Assembly: GCF_001306455.1 (NCBI RefSeq)
Contig: NZ_LGTQ01000006.1
Coordinates: forward strand, 558,001 to 622,000
Reading direction: 5' to 3'
DNA: 64,000 bases
Source of the DNA: Jiulongibacter sediminis
GTDB lineage: Bacteria; Bacteroidota; Bacteroidia; Cytophagales; Spirosomataceae
The notes under the pieces: generated by a model
Told to the model about the DNA's origin: nothing
Databases searched by the model: none
The model's input: the letters and a program-made list of their open reading frames with translations, nothing else
Part shown: piece by piece, positions 53,801 through 60,809 of the stretch
Position numbering within the stretch: the first letter of the stretch is position 1
How the letters are laid out: every line of letters starts with the position of its first letter
Made by a program: the position numbers and the translations under genes

Positions 53801-53876
53801 CGATAAAACTAACGAGAAAGATTCCTGTGAGCAGAAGTAGTATTTTGCCTCCCGGGCTTTTTTGCATGATTCGCAT
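50823..53876 (-). CDS. GH3 beta-N-acetylhexosaminidase fused to a serine beta-lactamase-like domain
   Basis: 1017 residues. An N-terminal membrane segment (about 11-27) leads to a GH3 NagZ-type domain with KHFPGHGDTDVDSH (249-262, the loop with the catalytic His) and nucleophile Asp336 (FTDAMNM), a GH3 C-terminal domain to about 600, then a class C beta-lactamase/DD-peptidase-like domain with SLTK (Ser684, Lys687), a YSD motif and GHTG. Probably acts on peptidoglycan or muropeptides in the periplasm, cleaving sugar and perhaps peptide. This fusion occurs in Bacteroidota. The ATG three codons in (MQKS) is an alternative start. Confidence 0.9.
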   Translation of the reverse strand: MRIMQKSPGGKILLLLTGIFLVSFIGSRFQKASSTPSVVKYDGYLPVIMRKPEMPGIFKPNVAEIKAFKEKQWIWADSVLATLSLKEKIGQLFMISTYSNRNESHYSETQRLIEEYYVGGLIFFQGDPVTQAKLTNRYQAASKVPLMIGMDAEWGLGMRLDNTMSFPKQITLGAIKDNNLIEKMGFEIGRQCRRLGVHINFAPVADVNTNPDNPVINYRSFGESQNRVADKSRAYARGLKRAGVIAVAKHFPGHGDTDVDSHVSLPVISHSKSRLSSTELVPFKALIADEIGGVMTGHLFVPSLESASNTAATVSKNIVTDLLKKELGFQGLAFTDAMNMRGITRGFDAGGAELAAYKAGNDVLLQTANLSAAFEKLYDAFASGELDEEELNSRVHKILRAKYRVGLHQKTHVDLTNLVQDLNDDQSQMVKDQLFKKAVTVVRIQPSTIPFIQLDTLAIGSVEVSGNQSTFQEELSNFGKVVPYKMRVKPSSSKDWQYIVDQADVLDYMIVSVHDMNSRKSRNFGVSPSTIQMIRELSKKTRVIITTFGNPYGLQLFDEFPNLICGYEEETGAYRAVAEVLFGALSANGTLPVTASSSSKSNYGNNSANLGRLTEDFPENLGMSGKKLNEIDGIIEDAIDQKAFPGCQVLVARRGKVVYHKAFGTYRYQRDEPVTKETIYDLASLTKVSATLQAAMMLNERGLLDLNLKASDYLPELAGTNKENMIVGDILFHQAGLKSFQAFWTHTKTNGKNFKNDFYEFKRSDENLQVAEGLYIKPSIRDSVWQWLLDSDLTTRRNRDGSFRYLYSDLGLIMMQRVIEKISGQPLDEFLEQNLYEPLGMTHTLFNPLNRFPKEQIAPTENDQIFRERQIWGTVHDPNAALLGGVAGHAGLFSNAWDLAKLYQMNLQKGVYGGRRYLYPETVKHFSTNYTAKSHRGIGWNKPHPDADLSSVASDASPNTYGHTGFTGTVVWVDPDRQLIFIMLANRVYPRDNNRKLMQLEIRRRVHEVINAAVEGV

Positions 53877-53895
53877 TGATGAGCACTGAATGATG

Positions 53896-53927
53896 CAAAA
53901 ATAGCGGATAATTGACGCATTTCCGAA
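53896..53927 (-). promoter_or_regulatory. Candidate promoter of the GH3/beta-lactamase gene
   Basis: Minus-strand -7 TATTTTTG (53896-53903) and a near-consensus -33 TTCG (53924-53927) 20 nt away. Leader of about 15 nt. Confidence 0.4.
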
Positions 53928-53936
53928 CCGATTGGT

Positions 53937-54662
53937 CTACGCCAAAGCCACTTTTGATTTTAAGGAAGGCTTTTGTCCATTGAATTTCCGGCGATACTTT
54001 TTGATGGTATAGGTGGAAACAATTCCAAACAGAACTCCCGGTAAAACCCAAACTATAATGTATGCAAGCATTGGAGAACCTTCCGGCATATAGCGTGGAA
54101 CAATATTGACACAAAAGGCAGTGACAGCAGCAGAGTACGCACCGATCATTTTCCCAGCGTGACCCAGAAACCAGTGCATTTTCTCAATTTCTTTTTTGCC
54201 CAAATAAATTCTTAAATCGCCCCAGGCCTGAATCGCACTAAATGGCCCGAAAACCAGAAATAAAATAGCCATGGCCTCCGGCTGATTCATTTGAAGGTAA
54301 ATGCCGTAGGCGATCATCACAATACCTGAAATTAGCATGGTGTAGGTTGCTATGAGGTCAAACCATTTGGGCTCCATTTTCTTTTTCATTTTCAACAGGC
54401 GTTTACCGGTGAATGTGGGATAGAAACTCACAATACCGATGGTCAGGAAGAAGTGATATTTCATCTCTGTAGGGTAGAGGATCACAAAGAGCACGGTTGT
54501 TACAAAAATGAGGGCCATACTCCAGTAAAAAATAAGGCCTGAGCGGTTGTGCAATTTTCCTCCTTTCTTACGGGTGGTCATGGCGATGAGTCCGAAAATG
54601 AGCGACAAAATACCTGCTGCTACGTGTAGAATGATGGAATAATCGTAAATCAGCGTTTTCAT
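53937..54662 (-). CDS. Seven-TM membrane protein, unknown function
   Basis: 241 residues with about seven hydrophobic helices separated by short basic loops (for example TTRKKGGKLHNRSG after TM1-2, a motif seen in DUF2306-like membrane proteins). No catalytic or transport signature seen. Divergent from the DUF486 gene, with a consensus promoter and three phased GTTTGAC repeats in the shared region. Confidence 0.7.
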   Translation of the reverse strand: MKTLIYDYSIILHVAAGILSLIFGLIAMTTRKKGGKLHNRSGLIFYWSMALIFVTTVLFVILYPTEMKYHFFLTIGIVSFYPTFTGKRLLKMKKKMEPKWFDLIATYTMLISGIVMIAYGIYLQMNQPEAMAILFLVFGPFSAIQAWGDLRIYLGKKEIEKMHWFLGHAGKMIGAYSAAVTAFCVNIVPRYMPEGSPMLAYIIVWVLPGVLFGIVSTYTIKKYRRKFNGQKPSLKSKVALA

Positions 54663-54691
54663 ATCTTTAATGCTTTTTTTGATTGATGACT

Positions 54692-54721
54692 CAAAACTAT
54701 AGTCAGCGTTTTTGACTCAAA
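54692..54721 (-). promoter_or_regulatory. Promoter of the seven-TM protein gene
   Basis: Minus-strand -33 TTTG (54718-54721), 18-nt spacer and -7 TAGTTTTG (54692-54699), both consensus. Leader of about 25 nt. Confidence 0.55.
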
Positions 54722-54750
54722 AATCAAAGGGATTAGCATCAAAGAAAAGT

Positions 54751-54810
54751 GGCGTTTGACAAAACAAAGGGTCGTTTGTCATCGTTTAGGGATGTTTGAC
54801 AAACCCCCAA
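54751..54810. repeat. Three GTTTGAC-type repeats with exact 20-bp period
   Basis: GTTTGAC (54754), GTTTGTC (54774) and GTTTGAC (54794), each in a 20-nt unit, lie just upstream of the promoter of the seven-TM gene and before the divergent DUF486 gene. The two-helical-turn spacing suggests co-operative binding of a regulator on one face of the DNA. Confidence 0.5.
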
Positions 54811-54882
54811 AAAGAAATTTCAGGATTCAATAGAGATTATTACTACTCAAATTACTTTTGATAATTTTTTAACAAATAGAAA

Positions 54883-55254
54883 ATGAAAGCACTTTCAACG
54901 ATTCTGTTATTGATATTATCAAATTCATTTATGACAATGGCCTGGTATGGTCATTTAAAGTTTTCTGAATGGAAATGGTTTGAGAAGGCGGGCCTTTTCA
55001 GTATTATTCTCATCAGTTGGGGGATAGCCTTTTTTGAATACTGTTTTCAAGTACCTGCAAACAGGATAGGCATAAAGGAGAATGGTGGACCTTTTTCATT
55101 GATTCAGCTTAAGGTTTTGCAAGAGGTCATTACCCTCATTGTTTTTATGAGCTTTACGGTTGTGTTTTTTAAGCATGAAAGCTTTAAATGGAATCACATT
55201 GTAGGCTTTGTTCTCCTTGTTTTAGCCGTGTTTTTTATTTTTAAAAAATGGTAG
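54883..55254 (+). CDS. DUF486 (DMT-like) membrane protein
   Basis: 123 residues, four transmembrane helices, with the DUF486 signature: FMTMAWYGHLKF, SWGIAFFEYCFQVPANRIG and QLKVLQEVITLIVF. A small drug/metabolite-transporter-like protein of unknown substrate. Convergent with cbpM (6-nt gap). Confidence 0.87.
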   Translation: MKALSTILLLILSNSFMTMAWYGHLKFSEWKWFEKAGLFSIILISWGIAFFEYCFQVPANRIGIKENGGPFSLIQLKVLQEVITLIVFMSFTVVFFKHESFKWNHIVGFVLLVLAVFFIFKKW

Positions 55255-55260
55255 TGGGAC

Positions 55261-55551
55261 TTACTCAAACCGCTTTAACCTGTTCTCTAGCTCCAAAATT
55301 CGTCGCTTATGATTTTCCAGTTCGTTGATCAGGTTCAGAGCCACTTCAATGCCTGGGATATTGATGTCCAGGTCGCGGTGAAGCCGTACCATCTGTTCCA
55401 GTAGAGGCACCTGCTCCTCCGGTATACAGGGGCGACTGCTTTGCCGTGTAATTTTCAACAGTTCGTGCTCACCCAGCTCGTTGATAAACGAAAGTTTAAT
55501 CGAGTGATATTCACAAAAATCATCGAGAAATATATAATTCTTAGTGCTCAT
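55261..55551 (-). CDS. cbpM: Chaperone modulator CbpM
   Basis: 96-residue MerR-HTH-like protein that binds the J-domain of CbpA and tunes its co-chaperone activity. Order as in the family: an N-terminal winged-helix-like portion, IPEEQVPLLEQMVRLHRDLDINIPGIEVALNLI, then a terminal coiled coil (LENRLKRFE). Its start overlaps the 3' end of cbpA by 11 nt. Confidence 0.88.
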   Translation of the reverse strand: MSTKNYIFLDDFCEYHSIKLSFINELGEHELLKITRQSSRPCIPEEQVPLLEQMVRLHRDLDINIPGIEVALNLINELENHKRRILELENRLKRFE

Positions 55552-56461
55552 GGTTTCTTAGTTTATTGAGTTGCTGAAATAGTTCTTTTTCTTTCGCAGA
55601 TAGGTTTGTCGGTAGCTCCACTTCATAGTGAACGTATAGGTCGCCCGTTTTCCCTTTCTGTTTGTACACCGGCAGCCCTTTTCCTGCCAGCCGAACGGTA
55701 GACCCGTTTTTGAGCTCAGCCGGTATACTCACTTTCACTTTCCCACTAAGGGTGTTCAGCTCGATTTTACCACCGAGCATCGCTGTGTACAAGTCGATCT
55801 TCTGATTCAGATGCAGGTCGCTGGCCTCTCTTTTGAAAGATGTATTATTAGCCACAGAGAAGGTGATGTACAGGTCGCCTGCTGGCCCGCCATTGACACC
55901 TGACCCGCCGTAACCTGCTATTTTGATGGTTTGACCATTCTCCACGCCAGCCGGAATGGTGATCCGGATATTCTTCCCATTGACCGTCAGCACTTGTTTT
56001 TTATCTTCCAGAATATCGGTGAGATACAGATGAAGTTCGGCATAGAAGTCTTCTCCACGGAATTTGACCGAACGCTGCCCCCCAAAACCTGAAGATGTGG
56101 CTCCACCGCCACCGAACATGGACTCAAAGAAATCTGAGAAATCAGAAGCGTTCCCACTGTACGAATAACTGCCGCTACCGGTATTTGCGTAGCTTCGGCT
56201 GCCCTGGGCTTTACGGGCTTTCTCAAACTCCTCGGCATGCTTCCAGTCTTTGCCGTATTTATCGTATTTGGCTCGCTTCTCAGGATCTGAAAGCACTTCA
56301 TTGGCTTCGTTTATTTCCTGAAATTTCTTTTTCGCCTCAGCATTATTCGGGTTGAGATCAGGATGAAACTTACGAGCCATTTTCTTGTAGGCCTTTTTAA
56401 TTTCATCAGAGGTGGCCGTTTTACTCACCCCCAGTTTTTCATAATAATCAATATAATTCAT
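55541..56461 (-). CDS. cbpA: DnaJ-type co-chaperone CbpA
   Basis: 306 residues: J-domain (residues 3-70) with the HPD triad (KFHPDLN), a Gly/Ser/Ala-rich linker (about 75-130), then two beta-rich substrate-binding domains (RITIPAGVENGQTIKIAGYG, VSIPAELKNGSTVRLAGKG). No zinc-finger region, so CbpA rather than DnaJ. Stimulates DnaK. Followed by overlapping cbpM. Confidence 0.93.
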   Translation of the reverse strand: MNYIDYYEKLGVSKTATSDEIKKAYKKMARKFHPDLNPNNAEAKKKFQEINEANEVLSDPEKRAKYDKYGKDWKHAEEFEKARKAQGSRSYANTGSGSYSYSGNASDFSDFFESMFGGGGATSSGFGGQRSVKFRGEDFYAELHLYLTDILEDKKQVLTVNGKNIRITIPAGVENGQTIKIAGYGGSGVNGGPAGDLYITFSVANNTSFKREASDLHLNQKIDLYTAMLGGKIELNTLSGKVKVSIPAELKNGSTVRLAGKGLPVYKQKGKTGDLYVHYEVELPTNLSAKEKELFQQLNKLRNHEH

Positions 56462-56605
56462 GGTCTTTTTTCTGTTGTGGTTTGTGTACGAATTTAATTA
56501 ATCCGCCAAGGCTCAAACATGAGTTCGATCATGCTTTTCTGTATGCGGTGTCATGAGGATATAACAAAAAAAAGACGGAAATTGTCTCTGTAGAAAAACA
56601 AAATC

Positions 56606-56857
56606 ATGGCAAATAACACCTTCGATATCAGAACCTTCAGTAAGCTCCTTTTTCCAATTGCTTGTCTTCTGTTGATCTACTTCGGCAATCGTTTTGACGC
56701 CTTTAATACGGGCTTAGCTTTGGCCACTTTTTACGCTCTTTTCGGCTTGTTGATCGTTGAGTTACTCCTCGTCATTTTTAAGAAAAGAGGTGGTATTTGG
56801 GACAAACTCAAATGGCTTATTCTCGGAGCAATTGCTTTGTTGACGCTTATTGGCTGA
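56606..56857 (+). CDS. Small three-TM membrane protein, unknown
   Basis: 83 residues, hydrophobic segments at about 14-27, 36-58 and 68-81. No family recognised. Its 3' end overlaps the convergent LytTR regulator gene by 11 nt. Kept because codon use and hydrophobic pattern look genuine. Confidence 0.6.
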   Translation: MANNTFDIRTFSKLLFPIACLLLIYFGNRFDAFNTGLALATFYALFGLLIVELLLVIFKKRGGIWDKLKWLILGAIALLTLIG

Positions 56858-57701
56858 CCTCACGTAACTCATGCACTAGCTCGCTGTATTTTCTGGCCAC
56901 GGGCACGAGCGTTTCTGATCCTTCCAGATGCAGTTTATAGCCTTGGGCATTGCCGGTAACCCGCTCCACTTTGTCGAGATTGACGATGAACGAGCGATGG
57001 CAACGTTTGATATTTTTACTGAGGATTTGACTCTCAAGTCGGGAGAGGCTGCTTCGTAATAATTCAGGCTCTGAAGTTTTCAGAACCACTTTTGAGTAGT
57101 TATCGGCCGACTCGATAAAAAGGAGTTCATTGGACTCAAACTCAATTTTGTCAATACCGTTTTCTGCGGTAAGTTCTATTTTATCACTTTTTACTTCCGG
57201 ACTGATTACAATCTGTTTTTCAGGCATAAACTTCTTTAGTGCCCTGTGGTATTTAGCCAGTACATCAAAGATGATGGGGAAGATACCAATGGCAACTACC
57301 GTCATCAAACTCCAAAGGAAATGAATGGGGCTCCAGCTACTGACAAACAAGCTGGCTTCATATACGAAATTGCTGAAGGCAATAAAGATCAAAAAACAGA
57401 TGTTTAACAAAATCTCCCGGCCTACTGTCCAGTCTTTTTCATTGAAATACCCGGGGAAAAGACGAATGACAACAAATCGCATAAAAAGTAAACATGCAAA
57501 AGTGATCAGGCCAAACCCCATCACATACCAATACCAGTTTTCTGTTTCGTTTTTCCAGTTGGAAGAACCAAAAGGTTGAAATATCAACAGAAAGGCGGTG
57601 ATAAAAACCCCAACCAGAAAAGACCGGAAAATCAGCTCGACGGCCGAGCGTTCCCCATCTTCAAAGGGGTAAGGTTGCTGTATGAGTTTTTTAAATCTCA
57701 A
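56847..57701 (-). CDS. Membrane-tethered LytTR-family transcriptional regulator
   Basis: 284 residues. Four transmembrane helices (about 25-43, 57-80, 97-120, 127-148) precede a cytoplasmic LytTR DNA-binding domain (about 172-280: FIESADNYSKVVL, CHRSFIVNLDKVERV). No receiver domain, so it is not a classical response regulator; it may sense a membrane signal directly or be released by proteolysis. Its start overlaps the upstream rhomboid gene by 4 nt (ATGA), so the two are co-translated. Confidence 0.9.
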   Translation of the reverse strand: MRFKKLIQQPYPFEDGERSAVELIFRSFLVGVFITAFLLIFQPFGSSNWKNETENWYWYVMGFGLITFACLLFMRFVVIRLFPGYFNEKDWTVGREILLNICFLIFIAFSNFVYEASLFVSSWSPIHFLWSLMTVVAIGIFPIIFDVLAKYHRALKKFMPEKQIVISPEVKSDKIELTAENGIDKIEFESNELLFIESADNYSKVVLKTSEPELLRSSLSRLESQILSKNIKRCHRSFIVNLDKVERVTGNAQGYKLHLEGSETLVPVARKYSELVHELREVSQ

Positions 57702-58315
57702 AAAGGCAGTTCAATTTGTTCAATAAAACGTCTCAAAGTGGAGGGTTCAGTAGTTAAAATAAAGACAACTCCCCAAAGCCCTCCCCAAAGGTGAGCCATG
57801 TGGTTGACATTATTCATCTGACGTTTCTCCATAAAAATGGAGTAGGCAACATAGATTACCGCAAATATATACCCCGGCATAGCGACTGGTATCGGGAAAA
57901 TCATCAGCTCCATCATCGGATTGAGAATTACCGAACAAAAAACCACTGCCGATACACCACCGGAGGCTCCAAGTGAATTAAAGCCTGCATGATCTTTATA
58001 CTTCACAAAATCAGGAAGGTTAGCCACTATGATTCCTAAAATATACAAACCCAAAAAAGCCAGAATGGCCTTGGCTCCGAAGAATACGGAAAAATATTGC
58101 TCGACCACACCACCAAAAAGGTAGAAGGCATACATATTGAAAAACAGGTGCAGGTAATCAGCATGAATAAAGCCCGAGGTAAGCAGGCGATGATACTCCT
58201 TGTTTCGGTTCGCCAAGTATGGGTTGTGAATCCATTTATTGCGGAGCGAGGTATCTCGCCAGGCATAAACACTGGCAATGACTGTGGCGATCACAAGAAG
58301 AATAGTTACAGACAT
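57698..58315 (-). CDS. Rhomboid-family intramembrane serine protease
   Basis: About 205 residues and six transmembrane helices. Catalytic Ser in LGASGGVSAVVF and His in NHMAHLWGG, plus the N-terminal HADYLHLFFNMYAFY helix, identify an active rhomboid. I start at the ATG at 58315; the open frame reaches a GTG at 58369, which would overlap the divergent DUF1684 start by 30 nt. Overlaps the downstream LytTR gene by 4 nt, suggesting a functional pair. Confidence 0.88.
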   Translation of the reverse strand: MSVTILLVIATVIASVYAWRDTSLRNKWIHNPYLANRNKEYHRLLTSGFIHADYLHLFFNMYAFYLFGGVVEQYFSVFFGAKAILAFLGLYILGIIVANLPDFVKYKDHAGFNSLGASGGVSAVVFCSVILNPMMELMIFPIPVAMPGYIFAVIYVAYSIFMEKRQMNNVNHMAHLWGGLWGVVFILTTEPSTLRRFIEQIELPF

Positions 58316-58339
58316 GAAATATGGTTTAAATTTGTTTTT

Positions 58340-58987
58340 ATGAACCGACCGAAAATTACGAAATGCCACTTAGCTCACCCAATTATTTCTTTGATTGGTC
58401 TTTTCTTTCTTACGCACCCGACTTTTGCCCAAGGCTTTGAAAAGGATGTTACTGATTTTAGAAAGACCTACAAACAGGAGTTTTTGGATAACCCGAACGC
58501 ACCATTGAAAGTGGAAGATCTAAAGTTTCTCGACTTTTTCGAGCCTGATGAAAAGTATAAAGTTAAATGCAAATTTAAACTCAAAGGAAAAGGAGAACCT
58601 TTTGAAATCCTAACGAGTTCAGGCGACACAAAAACATATGTGGTTTTTGGTCAATTCATTTTCAAGATCAATGGCAAAAAGCAAAAGTTGAATGTGTATA
58701 GAAGTCTGGCTCTGATGCAGAATCCGCTTTATAAAGACTATCTGTTTATTCCTTTCAAAGACCTGACAAACGGCTCAGAAACTTATGGGGGTGGTAGATA
58801 TATTGATCTCAGAATGAAAGAATTAGAAGGAGACGAAATCTGGCTCGATTTCAATAAGGCTTACAATCCTTATTGTGCATTCTCAGCTGGGTACAGCTGC
58901 CCTATTCCGCCAATTGAAAATCATTTGAAAGTGACCATCAGGGCAGGGGAGAAAAACTATTTAGGAGAGTATAAGGGGGTACATTGA
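58340..58987 (+). CDS. DUF1684 protein, secreted
   Basis: 215 residues from the ATG at 58340, which begins a signal-peptide-like segment (ISLIGLFFLTHPTFA). The signature GRYIDL, DFNKAYNPYCAF, YSCPIPPIEN and the terminal IRAGEKN is DUF1684. Biochemical function unknown. A perfect TAAATTTG box lies at 58327-58334, only 5 nt before the ATG, so if used the mRNA would be nearly leaderless. Divergent from the rhomboid gene (24 nt apart). Confidence 0.88.
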   Translation: MNRPKITKCHLAHPIISLIGLFFLTHPTFAQGFEKDVTDFRKTYKQEFLDNPNAPLKVEDLKFLDFFEPDEKYKVKCKFKLKGKGEPFEILTSSGDTKTYVVFGQFIFKINGKKQKLNVYRSLALMQNPLYKDYLFIPFKDLTNGSETYGGGRYIDLRMKELEGDEIWLDFNKAYNPYCAFSAGYSCPIPPIENHLKVTIRAGEKNYLGEYKGVH

Positions 58988-59090
58988 GGTATTGACAAAT
59001 TGGCTCTCCGGAGTATTTCGCTTCGGTCGGGTGTTTTCAAACCATTATCTGCCCATTTTCGTTTAAACAAGTGTCAACTTCTTCAATTTT

Positions 59091-59777
59091 ATGCAAGACA
59101 AACTAGACCGGATCATAGAAGCCCGGATGAAACTCAAAACTCGTTTTGAGAAAAAAATGAGCGAAACTCCTTCAATAGCGGATAACCGCCCTATGGGAAC
59201 CGGCCCTGTTAATCGCCATGGCATGCCAAAACTGCCTAAAGGACAAACGGAAACTCAGAAATGGCCGGTGCTTGATTTAGGTTACCACCCGGAAATAAGT
59301 CTTGAAAACTGGAGGCTTACCATTAATGGCGAAGTGGAGAATCCGGTAGTGTTAAAGTGGGAAGATTTCATGGCTTTACCCCAAACTGAAGATACCTCAG
59401 ACTTTCACTGCGTGACCACCTGGAGTAAGATGGACATGCCTTGGAAGGGCGTTCGGTTGGCTGATTTGGCCGCTTTGGTGATGCCCAAAGAAACGGCTAC
59501 GCATATCATGTGTTACGGATATGATACATATACCACAAATGTCGCCATTGAGGAAGCTTTGAAACCCGATGTCTTGCTGGCTCATACAGTTTTTGGCGAG
59601 CCACTTGAAAAAGAACACGGCGGGCCTTGTCGTATGATCACGCCACAACTTTACGCCTGGAAAGGCTCCAAATGGATAAAACGCATCGAGTTCATGAATG
59701 CCAACAAGCGTGGCTTCTGGGAAGAACGCGGCTATTCAGACACTGCTTATCCGTGGAGGAATGATCGGTATTCGTGA
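59091..59777 (+). CDS. Sulfite-oxidase-fold molybdopterin oxidoreductase, cytoplasmic
   Basis: 228 residues of the sulfite oxidase/YedY superfamily with the Mo-ligand Cys107 in DFHCVTTWS and the later GGPCRMITPQLYAWKGSKW. YedY (MsrP) proteins carry a Tat signal; this one has none, so it is predicted cytoplasmic. Substrate unknown. It shares the molybdenum cofactor supplied by moaA with the nitrate reductase. Confidence 0.87.
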   Translation: MQDKLDRIIEARMKLKTRFEKKMSETPSIADNRPMGTGPVNRHGMPKLPKGQTETQKWPVLDLGYHPEISLENWRLTINGEVENPVVLKWEDFMALPQTEDTSDFHCVTTWSKMDMPWKGVRLADLAALVMPKETATHIMCYGYDTYTTNVAIEEALKPDVLLAHTVFGEPLEKEHGGPCRMITPQLYAWKGSKWIKRIEFMNANKRGFWEERGYSDTAYPWRNDRYS

Positions 59778-59827
59778 GTTTTTAAGATTTAAGTCACAAG
59801 ACAAAAGACTTTTTGTTGCGATAATTA

Positions 59828-59862
59828 AAAAGACCTCCCAAACCAAGTTTGAAAGGTCTTTT
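59828..59862. terminator. Bidirectional intrinsic terminator
   Basis: AAAAGACCT (59828-59836) and AGGTCTTTT (59854-59862), 9-bp stem containing an inner AAAC/GTTT pair, with a T-run on the plus-strand side and A-run (T on the minus strand) at the other end. Lies between the convergent molybdoenzyme and tpiA genes. Confidence 0.8.
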
Positions 59863-59920
59863 ATATACAGAATAGACCTATGAGTCTTACGCCTTAAATC
59901 TTCTATCTTAAGTCTTTCTT

Positions 59921-60682
59921 TTAAAAAGACTTCGCAATATCTGTAAAGCCTCTTGAGTCAAGAGATGCACCTCCTACAAGCCCGCCGTCGATATCTGGTT
60001 GAGAGAAAAGCTCCGGGGCATTGCCTGCTTTTACACTTCCTCCATAAAGGATTGAGATATTATCAGCGACTTCCTGACCGTATTTCGATGCAAGGTGATC
60101 TCTTAACACTTTATGCATTTCCTGAGCCTGCTCAGATGAAGCCGTTACACCTGTACCAATAGCCCAGATTGGCTCATAAGCAATCACCACTTTTTGTACA
60201 GCATCAGCATCTAAGTGGAAAAGGCTGTTGGTCAGTTGACCTTTAACAAAATCAAAATGAATACCTTCCTCACGTTGTCCTAAAGTTTCGCCGCAGCAGA
60301 AAATTGGAGTTAATCCTTCCGCAAGAATAGCGTCTACTTTTTCAGCGATGAACTGATCGGTTTCATTGAAATATTCTCTACGCTCAGAGTGACCGATGAT
60401 TACATATTCAACACCCGCCGACTTTAACATTGGTACAGAAACCTCACCGGTATAAGCACCAGATGCTTTTGGGTAGCAGTTTTGAGCGGCAATGCTCACT
60501 TTGTCGGTATTGATCAGCTTGCTGAAAGAGCTAAGGTATGGAGCTGGAACACCCATTACTACCTTGACATTCGGGTTTACCACCTCATCTTTCACCATGT
60601 TTGTAACCTCAGAAAAAAGGATCTGACCTTCTTCAAAAGTCATATTCATTTTCCAGTTACCTGCAGCGTATTTTGTTCTCAT
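59921..60682 (-). CDS. tpiA: Triosephosphate isomerase
   Basis: Interconverts DHAP and glyceraldehyde-3-phosphate. Lys11 (GNWKMN), His98 (IIGHSERR) and Glu170 (AYEPIWAIGTG) are the catalytic residues; LYGGSVKAGN and GGLVGGASL phosphate-binding loops follow. 253 residues, normal length. Single gene with a near-consensus promoter upstream. Confidence 0.97.
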   Translation of the reverse strand: MRTKYAAGNWKMNMTFEEGQILFSEVTNMVKDEVVNPNVKVVMGVPAPYLSSFSKLINTDKVSIAAQNCYPKASGAYTGEVSVPMLKSAGVEYVIIGHSERREYFNETDQFIAEKVDAILAEGLTPIFCCGETLGQREEGIHFDFVKGQLTNSLFHLDADAVQKVVIAYEPIWAIGTGVTASSEQAQEMHKVLRDHLASKYGQEVADNISILYGGSVKAGNAPELFSQPDIDGGLVGGASLDSRGFTDIAKSF

Positions 60683-60719
60683 TTTCTGTTTAGATTCCTA
60701 ATTATGAATAATTAAGCCG

Positions 60720-60750
60720 CAAAGATAAGAGGTAATCACACTAGGGGAAA
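60720..60750 (-). promoter_or_regulatory. tpiA promoter
   Basis: Minus-strand -7 TATCTTTG (60720-60727), 19-nt spacer, -33 TTTC (60747-60750, one mismatch to TTTG). Leader of about 30 nt before the tpiA ATG. Confidence 0.5.
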
Positions 60751-60809
60751 GAAAACCCGCTTTTTGTACCATTCCCTTTCTCCTTGTTCCGTTCTCCTTT
60801 CTCCAAAAA

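Noticed and set aside
54751-54810. CRISPR array
   Set aside because: Only three short 7-bp cores with 20-bp period and no unique spacers; no cas genes in the window.
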